Shown here piece after piece: positions 53,438 through 62,642 of a DNA stretch of 64,000 nt (positions within the stretch are counted from its first letter, which is position 1; each line of letters begins with the position of its first letter). Made by a program: the position numbers and the translations under genes. This stretch comes from Sphingomonas parapaucimobilis NBRC 15100 (GTDB taxonomy: Bacteria > Pseudomonadota > Alphaproteobacteria > Sphingomonadales > Sphingomonadaceae). Below the pieces are notes generated by a model that saw only the letters and a list, made by a program, of their open reading frames with translations, was not told the DNA's origin and did not search any database. The DNA is taken from NCBI RefSeq assembly GCF_000787715.1, contig NZ_BBPI01000005.1, positions 1 through 64,000 on the forward strand, in the 5' to 3' direction.

Positions 53438-54472
53438 TCAGAAAATGCGGTAACGAACAGGGCGGATCGACAGGGACTGACCGGCAGCCGCGTCCACCGC
53501 GACGGGCAAGTCGAAGGTCAGCGGCTCGGCCGCCCCGGCAAGCTGGGCCGTGATCCGGCGGGACCGGCCGACAGGCCGGCTCGCCAGCACCGTGACGGTC
53601 AACGCATCGGCCGCGCCCGGCTCGGCCAGCTCGACATCGTGCGGCCGGATATGGATTTCGCCCTCGCCCTGCCCGCGTGCTTCGTCGGACATGGTCGCCA
53701 ACCCGACGCCGATGATCGCCACGCCGTCGCGACGCGTCACGGGCAGCCGGTTGGTCTCGCCGATGAAGGACGACACGAAGGCGGTGGCAGGCGCGCTCTG
53801 CACCTCGGCGGGGGTGCCGATCTGCTCGATCACGCCGCCGCGCATCACGACGATGCGGTCGGCGATCTCCAGCGCCTCCTCCTGGTCATGCGTCACGAAG
53901 ATCGAGGTCAGCCCCGTCTCGTCATGGATACGCCGCAGCCAGCCGCGCAGGTCCTTGCGCACCTGTGCATCCAGCGCGCCGAAGGGTTCGTCGAGCAGCA
54001 ACAGGCGCGGCTCGATCGCCAGCGCGCGGGCCAGTGCCACACGCTGGCGCTGGCCGCCCGACAGCTGCGCCGGGTAACGGTCGCCCAGTTGCGGCAGCTG
54101 GATCAGTTCGAGCAGTTCGGCGACCTTGGCCGTGATCGCCGCCTTGGCGGGCCGGTCACGCCGCTTGCGCACCGTCAGGCCGAAGGCGATGTTGTCGGCG
54201 ACCGTCATGTGGCGGAACAGCGCGTAATTCTGGAACACGAAGCCGATCCGCCGCTCGGCGGCGGGGGTGCCGGTCATGTCCTGCCCATCGAACAGGACAT
54301 GACCCTCATCGGCGAAGTCCAGCCCGGCGATGGTCCGGAGGAGCGTGGTCTTGCCCGAACCGGACGGTCCAAGCAGTGCCAGGAACTCGCCCGGCTTCGT
54401 CTCCAGCGTCACACGGTCCAGCGCGGTGAACCCGCCGAAGCGGCGGGAGATATTGTCGACGACGATGCTCAA
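53438..54472 (-). CDS. cysA: Sulfate/thiosulfate ABC transporter ATP-binding protein CysA
   Basis: 344 residues if started at the TTG at 54472, which overlaps the cysW stop and has GGGAG upstream; an ATG 12 codons earlier (54508) lies inside cysW. Walker [15 protein letters not shown], signature [15 protein letters not shown], Walker [21 protein letters not shown], and the H-loop [14 protein letters not shown]-terminal TOBE-like region ([10 protein letters not shown]) is typical of CysA. Last gene of the sulfate uptake operon. Confidence 0.94.
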   Translation of the reverse strand: MSIVVDNISRRFGGFTALDRVTLETKPGEFLALLGPSGSGKTTLLRTIAGLDFADEGHVLFDGQDMTGTPAAERRIGFVFQNYALFRHMTVADNIAFGLTVRKRRDRPAKAAITAKVAELLELIQLPQLGDRYPAQLSGGQRQRVALARALAIEPRLLLLDEPFGALDAQVRKDLRGWLRRIHDETGLTSIFVTHDQEEALEIADRIVVMRGGVIEQIGTPAEVQSAPATAFVSSFIGETNRLPVTRRDGVAIIGVGLATMSDEARGQGEGEIHIRPHDVELAEPGAADALTVTVLASRPVGRSRRITAQLAGAAEPLTFDLPVAVDAAAGQSLSIRPVRYRIF

Positions 54473-55314
54473 TGCGCGGCTCCCGCCCGGTGGATGCCGA
54501 AACGCCATTCCAGCACGGTCTTCACTCCCAAGGTCACCAGCGCGAGCGAGGCGAGCAGAGACGCCACCGCGAACGCGCCGACAAAGTCATATTCATTGTA
54601 CAGGATTTCGACATGCAGCGGCATGGTGTTGGTCAGCCCCCGGATATGCCCCGACACGACCGATACCGCGCCGAATTCGCCCATCGCGCGGGCGTTGCAC
54701 AGCAGGACCCCGTAGAGCAGGCCCCAGCGGATATTGGGCAGCGTGACATGCCAGAAGGTCTGCCACCCGCTCGCCCCCAGCGACCGCGCCGCTTCCTCAT
54801 CGTCGCGCCCCTGCTCCGCCATCAGCGGGATCAGCTCGCGCGCGACGAAGGGGAAGGTCACGAAGACGGTCGCCAGCACGATGCCGGGCACCGCGAAGAT
54901 GATCCGCACGCCATGCGCAGTCAGCCATGGACCGAGCCAGCCCTGCGCCCCGAACAGCAGGACGAAGATCAGGCCCGACACCACCGGCGAGACGGAAAAA
55001 GGCAGATCGATCAGCGAGATGAGCAGGCTTTTTCCACGAAAATCGAACTTTGCGATCGCCCAGGAGGCGGCAACTCCGAACACGGCATTGATCGGCACCG
55101 AGATAGCCGCGACGAGCAGGGTCAGGCGGATCGCCGCCAGCGCATCCGGGTCGACCAAAGCGTCGAGGAAAACCTTCCATCCCTTCGCAAGAGCCCCGGC
55201 AAAGACCATGACCAGGGGCAGGAACAGGAACAAGGCCAGAAAGAGAAAGCCGACGCCGATCAGCGCCCGCCGCGCCCAGGGGCTTTCGATGGTGGTGGGG
55301 TTGGAGGCGCTCAT
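54469..55314 (-). CDS. cysW: Sulfate ABC transporter permease CysW
   Basis: 281 residues from the ATG at 55314 ([18 protein letters not shown]). Six membrane segments and the EAA loop [23 protein letters not shown] that docks on CysA; the [17 protein letters not shown] motif is diagnostic of CysW. Overlaps both cysT (ATGA) and cysA. Confidence 0.94.
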   Translation of the reverse strand: MSASNPTTIESPWARRALIGVGFLFLALFLFLPLVMVFAGALAKGWKVFLDALVDPDALAAIRLTLLVAAISVPINAVFGVAASWAIAKFDFRGKSLLISLIDLPFSVSPVVSGLIFVLLFGAQGWLGPWLTAHGVRIIFAVPGIVLATVFVTFPFVARELIPLMAEQGRDDEEAARSLGASGWQTFWHVTLPNIRWGLLYGVLLCNARAMGEFGAVSVVSGHIRGLTNTMPLHVEILYNEYDFVGAFAVASLLASLALVTLGVKTVLEWRFGIHRAGAAH

Positions 55315-56141
55315 CGCGCCCCTCGCTTGGCGCGCCACGCCTGGAGGAGGTTTACGAATAACAGCATCGCAAAGGACAGGACCAGCATCACGCAGGCGAT
55401 GGCCGTCGCGCCGTTATAGTCGAACTGTTCCAGCTGGGTGATGATCAGCAGCGGCGCGATCTCCGACTTGAAGGGCATATTGCCCGCGATGAAGATGATC
55501 GAGCCATATTCTCCCACGCCGCGGGCGAAGGCGAGCGCAAAGCCGGTCAGCAGGGCTGGCGCGATCGCGGGCAGGATCACCCGGCCAAAGGTCTGCGCGC
55601 GGGAGGCGCCCAGCGTCGCGGCGGCCTCCTCGACGTCGCGCCCCAGATCGGCGAGCACCGGTTGGACCGAACGAACAATGAACGGCAAGCCGATGAAAAC
55701 AAGGGCAATGGTCACACCCAGGGGCGTATAGGCGACCTTGATCCCAAGCGGCGTGAGCAGCGACCCGACCCAACCATTTTCCGAATAGAGCGACACCAGG
55801 GCGATACCCGCCACCGCCGTCGGCAGCGCAAAGGGCAGGTCCACCGCCGCGTCGATCAGCTTCTTGCCCGGAAACTCATAGCGGACGAGGATCCAGGCGA
55901 TCAGCAGCCCGAACACCGCATTGATCGCCGCCGCCGCCAGCGCCGCCCCGAAGCTCAGGCGATAGGCGGCCAGCGCGCGCGGCGACAGCCCGACCTCGGC
56001 AAAGCCGTCCCAGCCCATGCCCGCGGCCCGGATGACGAGCGCCGACAACGGAACCAGCACGACCAGCCCCAGCCAGAAAATGGTCATGCCCATGGTCAGG
56101 CCGAACCCCGGCAGCGCCGAGCGGCGCTTCGTCCGCACCAC
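55311..56141 (-). CDS. cysT: Sulfate ABC transporter permease CysT
   Basis: 276 residues, apparent GTG start at 56141, six bases after the sbp stop. Six membrane segments; DLPFALPTAVAGIAL and the EAA loop EEAAATLGASRAQTFGRVILPAI; ARGVGEYGSIIFIAGNMP is diagnostic of CysT/U. Pairs with CysW in the channel. Confidence 0.94.
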   Translation of the reverse strand: MVRTKRRSALPGFGLTMGMTIFWLGLVVLVPLSALVIRAAGMGWDGFAEVGLSPRALAAYRLSFGAALAAAAINAVFGLLIAWILVRYEFPGKKLIDAAVDLPFALPTAVAGIALVSLYSENGWVGSLLTPLGIKVAYTPLGVTIALVFIGLPFIVRSVQPVLADLGRDVEEAAATLGASRAQTFGRVILPAIAPALLTGFALAFARGVGEYGSIIFIAGNMPFKSEIAPLLIITQLEQFDYNGATAIACVMLVLSFAMLLFVNLLQAWRAKRGAR

Positions 56142-56146
56142 CGCGA

Positions 56147-57175
56147 TCAGCGCCGCTTGCCGCCGCCATAGATGGCGTCGAACACTCCGCCATCCGCGAA
56201 GAACCGCTTCTGCGCCGCGCCCCAGCCGCCGAAATCCTGGATCGTCACCATGTCCAGCTTGGGGAAGGTCGCGGCGTGCTTGGCCAGCACCGCCTGATCG
56301 CGCGGGCGATAGAAGTTGCGCGCGGCGATCTCCTGCCCCTCGGGCGTATAGAGGAACTTGAGATATTCGGTCGCGACCTGTTCGGTGCCATGCGCCTTGG
56401 CATTGGCGTCGACCACCGCGACCGGTGGCTCGGCCAGGATCGAGATGGAGGGCACCACGATATCGAACTTGCCCGCGCCCAGCTCCTTTTCGGACAGCAA
56501 GGCTTCATTCTCCCAAGCGATCAGAACATCGCCCAGCCCTCGCTCGACAAAGGTCGTCGTCGCCCCGCGTGCGCCGGAGTCCAGCACGGGCACATGGCCA
56601 TAAAGGTCGGCGACATATTTCTGCGCCGCCGCATCCGAACCGCCCGCCTTCTTGCCGTAAGCCCAGGCCGCCAGGAAATTCCACCGCGCGCCGCCGCTGG
56701 TCTTCGGACTGGGGGTGATGACCTGCACGCCCGGCTTCACCAGATCGGCCCAGTCGCGAATGCCCTTGGGATTGCCCTTGCGGACCAGGAACACGATGGT
56801 CGAGGTATAGGGCGCGCTGTTGTCGGGCAGGCGGCTCTGCCAGTTGGCGGGCAGCAGCTTGGCCCGCTCGGCGATGGCATCGATGTCATAGGCCAGCGCC
56901 AGCGTCACCACATCGGCCGACAGCCCGTCGATCACCGAGCGCGACTGCTTGCCCGAACCGCCATGGCTCATCCGGAACGACACCGTCTTGCCAGTCTTGG
57001 CCTGATAGTCCCTGGCGAAGGCGGCATTGATATCCTTGTACAGCTCGCGCGTCGGATCATAGCTGACGTTCAGCAGCCCGACCGAGCCCTTGCCATTGCC
57101 GCCCCCCGAACAGCCGGCCAGACCGATCGTACCGATCATCAACGCGGCCATCATGGCCGGAAATGGTGCTCGCAT
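56147..57175 (-). CDS. sbp: Sulfate-binding protein, lipoprotein type
   Basis: 342 residues from the ATG at 57175. The N-terminus carries a lipobox (IGLAGC, Cys 22), so it is probably an inner-membrane-anchored lipoprotein rather than a free periplasmic protein. The mature part is a class II solute-binding protein with sulfate-family motifs: [47 protein letters not shown] and [16 protein letters not shown]. First gene of sbp-cysT-cysW-cysA. Confidence 0.94.
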   Translation of the reverse strand: MRAPFPAMMAALMIGTIGLAGCSGGGNGKGSVGLLNVSYDPTRELYKDINAAFARDYQAKTGKTVSFRMSHGGSGKQSRSVIDGLSADVVTLALAYDIDAIAERAKLLPANWQSRLPDNSAPYTSTIVFLVRKGNPKGIRDWADLVKPGVQVITPSPKTSGGARWNFLAAWAYGKKAGGSDAAAQKYVADLYGHVPVLDSGARGATTTFVERGLGDVLIAWENEALLSEKELGAGKFDIVVPSISILAEPPVAVVDANAKAHGTEQVATEYLKFLYTPEGQEIAARNFYRPRDQAVLAKHAATFPKLDMVTIQDFGGWGAAQKRFFADGGVFDAIYGGGKRR

Positions 57176-57206
57176 CTGGACCCGTCCCTTTCGTTTCGGC
57201 GCGTAA

Positions 57207-57229
57207 CCTATCTCGATCCCCCCGATAGG
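57207..57229. promoter_or_regulatory. Candidate operator upstream of sbp
   Basis: CCTATC-N11-GATAGG, a perfect 6-bp dyad whose near edge is 32 bp upstream of the sbp ATG, in the spacer shared with the divergent aldehyde dehydrogenase gene. A sulfur-responsive repressor is plausible; no regulator is identified. Confidence 0.4.
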
Positions 57230-57383
57230 AAATGCCGTAAAGCTTGGGACGCACAAAGCCCTGCTTTTGCTCCCTCGATCCTGACAGAAGCCCGTTTCGG
57301 CCTTTCGCGGCCTTGTATCGGCAGCGGACAAGACCGATCTCCGGCCCGCATTCACCCCCCTCACCCCTTCCGAAAGGACGCCT

Positions 57384-58823
57384 ATGACCGCCCAGCAGCT
57401 TGACGTAAAAACCGGCCTTTACATCGGCGGCGAGTGGCTGGGGCCGCAGGGGCGCGACACCCAGGACGTGCTGAACCCGGCGACCGGCCAGTCGCTGGGC
57501 GAGCTGCCGCTGGCGACCGCCGCCGACATGGACCGCGCGCTGGAGGCCGCCGCGCGCGGGTTCGAGCAGTGGCGTAAAGTCGCGCCGCAGGAGCGTGCCG
57601 CCGTCCTCCATCGCACCGCCGCGCTGGTCCGCGAGCGCGCCGAGGAACTGGCCCGACTCGCCACGCTGGAGGAAGGCAAGCCGATCGTCGAGGCACGCGG
57701 CGAAGTCGCCGCCACCGCCGCGCTGCTGGATTTCCATGCGGGCGAAGCGGTCCGTATCTATGGCCGGGTGCTGCCGCGTCCCACCGGCACCCGCTCGCTG
57801 GTGCTGCACCAGCCGGTCGGCCCGGTCGCGGCCTTCTGTGCGTGGAATTTCCCGGTCATGAACCCGGCGCGCAAGATTTCGCCCGCTATCGCCGCCGGAT
57901 GCTCGGTCATCCTGAAGCCCAGCGAGGAAACCCCGGCCAGCGCCATTGCGATCATGCGCTGCTTCCAGGATGCGGGGCTGCCCGGTGACGTCGCCCAGCT
58001 GGTCTTCGGCGTACCCGATGCGGTGTCGCGCCACCTGCTCGCCTCGCCGGTCACGCGCAAGCTCAGCTTCACCGGGTCGGTGCCGGTCGGCAAGCACCTG
58101 CTGAAGCTCGCCGCCGATACGGTGAAGAAGTCGACCATGGAGCTGGGCGGCCACGGCCCGGTGCTGGTCTTCGACGATTGCGATCTCGACAAGACGCTCG
58201 ACCTGCTGGTCACGCACAAGTTCCGCAATGCGGGCCAGGTCTGCGTCGCGCCCACCCGTTTCCATGTGCAGGAGGGGATTTACGAGCGCTTCGCCAAGGG
58301 CTTTGCCGAGCGCGCCGCCGCGCTGAAGATCGGTGACGGCCTGTCGAGCGACACGCAGATGGGGCCGATGGCGAACCCCCGCCGCCCCGAGGCGATCGGC
58401 GCGATGATCGAGGACGCTGTGCGGAACGGCGCACGCAAGCTGACCGGGGGCGAGGCCAAAGGCGGAGACGGCTTCTTCTTCGCGCCCACGGTACTTGCCG
58501 ATGTGTCGCTCGACGCGAAGGCGATGAATGAAGAGCCGTTCGGCCCGATCGCGCTGATCCGCCCCTTCGCCACCACCGAGGATGCGATCGGCGAAGCCAA
58601 TCGCCTGCCCTTCGGCCTGGGTGCCTATTGCTTTACCGAGAATGGCCGCCGCCAGAACCAGCTGGCCGACGAGATCGAGGCGGGCATGGTCGCGATCAAT
58701 ACCGTTCGGCTCAGCTGGGGCGATGCGCCCTTTGGCGGGGTCAAGGAAAGCGGGTACGGCTCGGAAGACGGCCCCGAAGGCATCGCCAACCATATGATAA
58801 CCAAGGCGGTTCACATCGCCTGA
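57384..58823 (+). CDS. NAD(P)-dependent aldehyde dehydrogenase, succinate-semialdehyde type
   Basis: 479 residues of the ALDH superfamily. Catalytic Cys 287 in [12 protein letters not shown], general base Glu in [12 protein letters not shown], and the cofactor motifs [24 protein letters not shown] and [12 protein letters not shown]. Closest in style to GabD/SsdA and alpha-ketoglutaric semialdehyde dehydrogenases; substrate cannot be fixed because no transaminase gene is adjacent. AAAGGA precedes the ATG. Confidence 0.9.
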   Translation: MTAQQLDVKTGLYIGGEWLGPQGRDTQDVLNPATGQSLGELPLATAADMDRALEAAARGFEQWRKVAPQERAAVLHRTAALVRERAEELARLATLEEGKPIVEARGEVAATAALLDFHAGEAVRIYGRVLPRPTGTRSLVLHQPVGPVAAFCAWNFPVMNPARKISPAIAAGCSVILKPSEETPASAIAIMRCFQDAGLPGDVAQLVFGVPDAVSRHLLASPVTRKLSFTGSVPVGKHLLKLAADTVKKSTMELGGHGPVLVFDDCDLDKTLDLLVTHKFRNAGQVCVAPTRFHVQEGIYERFAKGFAERAAALKIGDGLSSDTQMGPMANPRRPEAIGAMIEDAVRNGARKLTGGEAKGGDGFFFAPTVLADVSLDAKAMNEEPFGPIALIRPFATTEDAIGEANRLPFGLGAYCFTENGRRQNQLADEIEAGMVAINTVRLSWGDAPFGGVKESGYGSEDGPEGIANHMITKAVHIA

Positions 58824-58836
58824 TGACAGAATGGGG

Positions 58837-59202
58837 TCAGGCCCGCGCGCGATAGGCCGCGCGGGCCGCCTCTACTTCGCGCTGATGTCCATCCGCCCAG
58901 CGGATCAATGCACGCATCGGCTCCAGGAACGACCGGCCCAGTTCGGTCAGGCTATATTCCACGCGTGGCGGCACCTCGGCATAGACCGTCCGCTCGACAA
59001 AGCCGTCTTCCTCCAGTCGCCGCAGGGTACGCGACAGCATCTGTTTCGACACATCACCGATCCGCCGCAGCAGCACGTTGAAGCGCAACGTCTCCGGCTC
59101 CAGCGCGGCGAGGACGAGCAGGCTCCATTGATCGCCGATCCGGTCCAGCACGTCGCGGATCGGACACCCGCCCTCCCCGGTCAGCGCCATGGTCACATCC
59201 AT
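58837..59202 (-). CDS. HxlR-family transcriptional regulator
   Basis: 121 residues from the ATG at 59202 (MDVTMALTGEGGCPIRDVLDRIGDQWSLLVLAALE). The family hallmark is an N-terminal Cys before the winged helix (GCPIRDVLDRIGDQWSLLVL), often redox- or electrophile-sensitive, then MLSRTLRRLEEDGFVERTVYAEVPPRVEYSLTELG. A further in-frame ATG at 59280 overlaps the putative operator and is less likely. Divergent from an NAD(P)-binding reductase gene, a classic HxlR arrangement. Confidence 0.92.
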   Translation of the reverse strand: MDVTMALTGEGGCPIRDVLDRIGDQWSLLVLAALEPETLRFNVLLRRIGDVSKQMLSRTLRRLEEDGFVERTVYAEVPPRVEYSLTELGRSFLEPMRALIRWADGHQREVEAARAAYRARA

Positions 59203-59261
59203 GTGACCTGGTCCCTCAAAAATGACGTCTTGTGGGGGAGCGGCGCCCTGCATAGCTCGAC

Positions 59262-59278
59262 GGTCTACAAAGTGGACC
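59262..59278. promoter_or_regulatory. Candidate HxlR operator
   Basis: GGTCTAC-AAA-GTGGACC, a palindrome with one mismatch, between the HxlR gene and the reductase gene and 16 bp from the latter's ATG. The TAC-AAA-GT core resembles operators of the related QorR/YtfH regulator. Confidence 0.5.
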
Positions 59279-59294
59279 ATGGAAAGGAAAGACC

Positions 59295-59903
59295 ATGAAG
59301 ATCGCCCTGATCGGAGCTTCGGGCAATGCCGGCTCCCGCATCCTGAAGGAATTGTCGGATCGTGGCCATGCCGTGACCGCCATCGCGCGCAACGTCGACC
59401 GGATCGCCACCCTGCCGGGCGTCACCCCGGTCTCGGAAGATGTGAACGCGCCGGATGCGCTGGCCGAGGCGCTGCGCGGACATGACGCGGTCGTCCTCTC
59501 GCTGCCGTTTGCGCCGAACGATCCGGCCACGCTGATCGAACCCGTCCGCGTGTCGGGCGTGAAGCGCTATCTGGTCGTCGGTGGCGCGGGCAGCCTTGAG
59601 GTCACGCCCGGCCAGCGCCTGATCGACCAGCCGGGCTTCCCCGAGGAATACAAGACCGAGGCCAGCGCAGGCGCAATCTTCCTCGACCGGCTGCGCGAGG
59701 TGGAGGATCTGGAATGGACCTTCCTCTCTCCCTCCGCGATGTTCGTCCCCGGCGAGCGGACCGGCCGTTTCCGCCTGGGCACCGATACGCTCCTGTCGAA
59801 CGAGCAGGGCAGCAGCATCTCGTTCGAGGACTATGCTATGGCGCTGGTCGATGAGATCGAGCAGCCCCGCCACATCCGCCAACGTTTTACGGTCGGTTAT
59901 TGA
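59295..59903 (+). CDS. NAD(P)-binding oxidoreductase (NmrA/YwnB-like)
   Basis: 202 residues of the atypical SDR type. Cofactor motif IALIGASGNAGSRILKEL, then GVKRYLVVGGAGSLEV and a WTFLSPSAMFVPGERTGRFR segment; no classical YxxxK. Such proteins are usually induced by HxlR regulators under electrophile or quinone stress. The ATG is preceded by AAAGGAAAG. Confidence 0.88.
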   Translation: MKIALIGASGNAGSRILKELSDRGHAVTAIARNVDRIATLPGVTPVSEDVNAPDALAEALRGHDAVVLSLPFAPNDPATLIEPVRVSGVKRYLVVGGAGSLEVTPGQRLIDQPGFPEEYKTEASAGAIFLDRLREVEDLEWTFLSPSAMFVPGERTGRFRLGTDTLLSNEQGSSISFEDYAMALVDEIEQPRHIRQRFTVGY

Positions 59904-59966
59904 AGGACTTGCGCCGTCGGGGCCGGACATTCGGTCCCGACGGCCAAAAAAATGTCAAAAACCCCC

Positions 59967-59995
59967 TTGGCAGGTCGGACATGCCCGGCTAATAG
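59967..59995 (+). promoter_or_regulatory. Putative promoter of tRNA-Lys (second copy)
   Basis: TTGGCA (59967-59972) and TAATAG (59990-59995), 17-bp spacing, 51 bp before the tRNA. Confidence 0.5.
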
Positions 59996-60046
59996 CCGCC
60001 CCACCAGACGGGGACTTGGCTCCCCGCCATGCCGCAGACCGGCATC

Positions 60047-60122
<76 letters not shown>

Positions 60123-60290
60123 TGATATCCCAACATTGCAATTTGCGCACACCATAAATGGTTTTTATTGCGTTCCCGCTGCAGCTTCGTACCTTTGCTG
60201 AAAAGGCGTAGGTGCCTGATGAAGATCCATCGGATATTGGCGTGAGGGCATGCAAATCATTGTTGGACGGGTCATCACAGGGAGAAGGCT

Positions 60291-60641
60291 GTGAACGCGA
60301 GTGAGTACATACTCAGCTTGAGCTTTGTGGAAGGACATGAGGAGTGCGGTGAAAGCTCGCCAGATGTTTTACCGACAGTTCCTAAGCTGTCCGCCGAGCG
60401 TGAGGTCGATTCACGCATTGAGCGCCTAAACCAGACATGGGGTCACGCTAATGCTACAATGCGGAACCTGAGTCATAAGTATCAAAGACTGTGGGATGGT
60501 GCCATCACCGAGCTCGCAGATTACAAGGGCACTCTCTACATAATCTGGAGGGACGAGATTAGTCGTGTGATGTTCGAAGGAGTCATTGTTGGCGCATGGG
60601 AAGCAAACGGTGAGCACATGCACTCGCATGGTTTGGCTTAA
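60291..60641 (+). CDS. Orphan protein behind tRNA-Lys
   Basis: 116 residues with a GTG start preceded by GGGAGAAGG. I recognise no family. The N-terminal third is acidic (FVEGHEECGESSPDVLP). A middle helix (SRIERLNQTWGHANATMRNLSHKYQRLWDGAITEL) and a beta-rich end (TLYIIWRDEISRVMFEGVIVGAWEANGE) follow, suggesting a small mixed alpha/beta domain. Codon use and composition are visibly less GC-rich than all neighbours, and a strong hairpin follows the stop. Probably acquired; function unknown. Confidence 0.65.
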   Translation: MNASEYILSLSFVEGHEECGESSPDVLPTVPKLSAEREVDSRIERLNQTWGHANATMRNLSHKYQRLWDGAITELADYKGTLYIIWRDEISRVMFEGVIVGAWEANGEHMHSHGLA

Positions 60642-60649
60642 ATTTACTG

Positions 60650-60689
60650 CGTCAACGTCGCATATCATGGACTATGAGACGTTGACGCT
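60650..60689 (+). terminator. Strong hairpin after the orphan gene
   Basis: Perfect 11-bp stem GCGTCAACGTC/GACGTTGACGC (60650-60660 with 60679-60689), extended inside by CATA/TATG after a 1x1 mismatch. Followed by TATAGATTTTG on the plus strand. It could also serve the convergent peptidase gene ending at 60727. Confidence 0.65.
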
Positions 60690-60726
60690 ATAGATTTTGT
60701 GACCTGCTGTGATAACGATCCAAGTT

Positions 60727-62331
60727 TCACCGCGCCCCCTGTCCCGAAGGCGGCACCGGCGGGGTGGACGACTTCGCATCGCTCACCGCCTCGTCATACC
60801 AGCGGGACAAGTCCGCCTTCATGCTCCGCAGCGCGTCGGGATTCAGGTAGGTCATGTGCCCGGCCGGATAATAGGTGAAGCGCAGATTTGCCTGCTGCGC
60901 AGGCTCCAGCATCATATGGCCAAGATCGTTCTCGGTGCCGAAGAACGGGGTCGCCATGTCGTAATAGCCGTTCATCGACAGCACCTTCAGATACGGGTTC
61001 GCCCGCATCGCGGCACCCAGGTCGATTGCGGTGTTGGGATTGTTTTGCGCCCCGTCGGGCGACCGGTGCTTCCAGTTCCAGGTCCAGCCCGCCGCGTCGC
61101 GCGCCGACAGGCGATAGGGCAACTCGGTCTTGTAGCCGAGCGTCGATTGCAGATAATCCTGGAAGGATGCGATATAAGCCCCTGAAATCGCGTCGGAAGA
61201 AGCATCCTTCTCCGGCCGTTCGCCCGCCGCGTCGGTGTCGATGCCGAGGTAACGCGAGTCGAACCGCCCCACCGTCCGCGCCGATCCGCGCAGCAACTCC
61301 TTCTGGAACCGCGGCAGGTCGATGCGCAGGTTGGCACGCTTGATATAATCGGGCGAGATGCCGATCAGGCGGCTCATCTGCTCGGCGATCTGGTCGCGCT
61401 CCTGCGGCGAAATGCTCTGCCCCTTGGCCAGTGCCGACATATAGGGTCCGACCGCAAAGGCACGCGCCTGCGCCACCACGGTCGCCACATCGGCCGGACG
61501 ATCGGCCAGGCGGTTGTGATACCAGGCGGTCGCGGCATAGCTGGGCAGATAGTTCAGATAGACCTGATCCAGCCCCGGCTGTCGATAGCCGTAATTCATG
61601 ATCGAGCTGAGCAGCACGACGCCGTTCAGCGCCATACCCTTTTCCTGCAACTGATAGGCCAGCGCGCCCGAGCGCAGCGTGCCATAGCTTTCGCCGAGCA
61701 GGAATTTTGGGCTCATCCAGCGGCCATATTTGGTGACGTAACGCTGGATCGCGCCCGCAAAGACATCGACATCCTCGTCCACCCCGTAGAATTGCGCAGG
61801 CTTCATATCGCCCAGCGGCCGCGAATAGCCGGTGCCGATCGCGTCGAGGAAGACGAGGTCGGTCTTGTCGAGCAGCGAATCCGGGTTCGGTCCGACATCA
61901 TAGGGCGCAGGCCGCACGAACTCCGGGCTGGTTGTGCGGATGCGGATCGGCGCGAACGAGCCCATGCGCAGCCAGAAGGATGGCGATCCCGGCCCGCCAT
62001 TATAGAGGAACGTCACCGGCCGCTTCGTGCCTGGCTTGGTGCCGTCGAGCGTATAGGCGGTGTAGAACATCGAGGCGGTCGGCTTGCCCTCGATATCGCG
62101 CACGGTCAGCGTGCCCGCCGAGGCGATATAGGGATAGGCGCGGCCATTGATGGTCACGCTGTCGCGGTGGCGGACCTCGGTCTCCTCCAGCGGCGCGCGC
62201 GCCCAGGCGGCTTCCGCCTCGGCCTTGGCGGCCTCATGGTGTGGAGCCTTCTTCTCCCCCTCCTCCTGCGCGGCAAGCGGCGCGGTCATGGCGGTGGCGG
62301 CGAGGAGGAAAGCGAGGCTGTTGCGGATCAC
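60727..62331 (-). CDS. Peptidase S10 family serine carboxypeptidase
   Basis: About 534 residues if started at the GTG at 62331 (VIRNSLAFLLAATAMTAPLAAQ), which gives a normal signal peptide; the frame opens with an ATG at 62415. Alpha/beta-hydrolase peptidase: oxyanion region FLYNGGPGSPSFWLRMGSF, nucleophile in LLGESYGTLRSG, catalytic Asp in MNGYYDMATPFFGTEND and His in YPAGHMTYLN. Exported; removes C-terminal residues from peptides, probably for nutrient use. The next gene upstream is an M1 aminopeptidase on the same strand. Confidence 0.92.
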   Translation of the reverse strand: MIRNSLAFLLAATAMTAPLAAQEEGEKKAPHHEAAKAEAEAAWARAPLEETEVRHRDSVTINGRAYPYIASAGTLTVRDIEGKPTASMFYTAYTLDGTKPGTKRPVTFLYNGGPGSPSFWLRMGSFAPIRIRTTSPEFVRPAPYDVGPNPDSLLDKTDLVFLDAIGTGYSRPLGDMKPAQFYGVDEDVDVFAGAIQRYVTKYGRWMSPKFLLGESYGTLRSGALAYQLQEKGMALNGVVLLSSIMNYGYRQPGLDQVYLNYLPSYAATAWYHNRLADRPADVATVVAQARAFAVGPYMSALAKGQSISPQERDQIAEQMSRLIGISPDYIKRANLRIDLPRFQKELLRGSARTVGRFDSRYLGIDTDAAGERPEKDASSDAISGAYIASFQDYLQSTLGYKTELPYRLSARDAAGWTWNWKHRSPDGAQNNPNTAIDLGAAMRANPYLKVLSMNGYYDMATPFFGTENDLGHMMLEPAQQANLRFTYYPAGHMTYLNPDALRSMKADLSRWYDEAVSDAKSSTPPVPPSGQGAR

Positions 62332-62426
62332 GAAAGGCTCACGAAATGGGTGACGGGGTCGTGATCGTTTCGTGTTTCGGGATACAAGGCAAGAGCATGC
62401 GGGGGCGTGGGGCAATTATCCTTTTG

Positions 62427-62599
62427 CCCCGTTCACTCTGACCAAGGTCGAAGGCCACGGGCATGGTCCCGATCCAGACCGTTCCCCGGCGAAGGCCGGG
62501 GTCCAGTTTCTATTCGGATGGGATGGCGCCATGGGTCGGCGTGGGAGGCACGGCTATCGGTCGCCTTGGCCTTCGTCGTCGCTCAGGCTGAACGGAGGG
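62427..62599. repeat. Type A dispersed repeats, degenerate inverted pair
   Basis: A diverged reverse copy (CCCCGTTCACTCTGACCAAGG, about 62427-62460, first 20 bases shown approximately) and a forward copy (GCTCAGGCTGAACGGAGG, ending 62599). Between them is a second small repeat, CCCCGGCGAAGGCCGGGG (about 62484-62501), a hairpin also common in alphaproteobacterial genomes. No gene is supported between 62332 and 62642. Confidence 0.7.
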
Positions 62600-62607
62600 T
62601 TGGTTCG

Positions 62608-62636
62608 GGCTGGCGGGGGAATACCCCCCGCCAGCC
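62608..62636. terminator. Terminator-like hairpin after the M1 aminopeptidase gene
   Basis: 12-bp stem GGCTGGCGGGGG with CCCCCGCCAGCC around a short loop. It begins seven bases beyond the minus-strand stop codon at 62643. The T-rich flank (TTTATAT) is on the plus-strand side, so termination of the minus-strand gene would lack a U-tract. Confidence 0.6.
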
Positions 62637-62642
62637 TTTATA

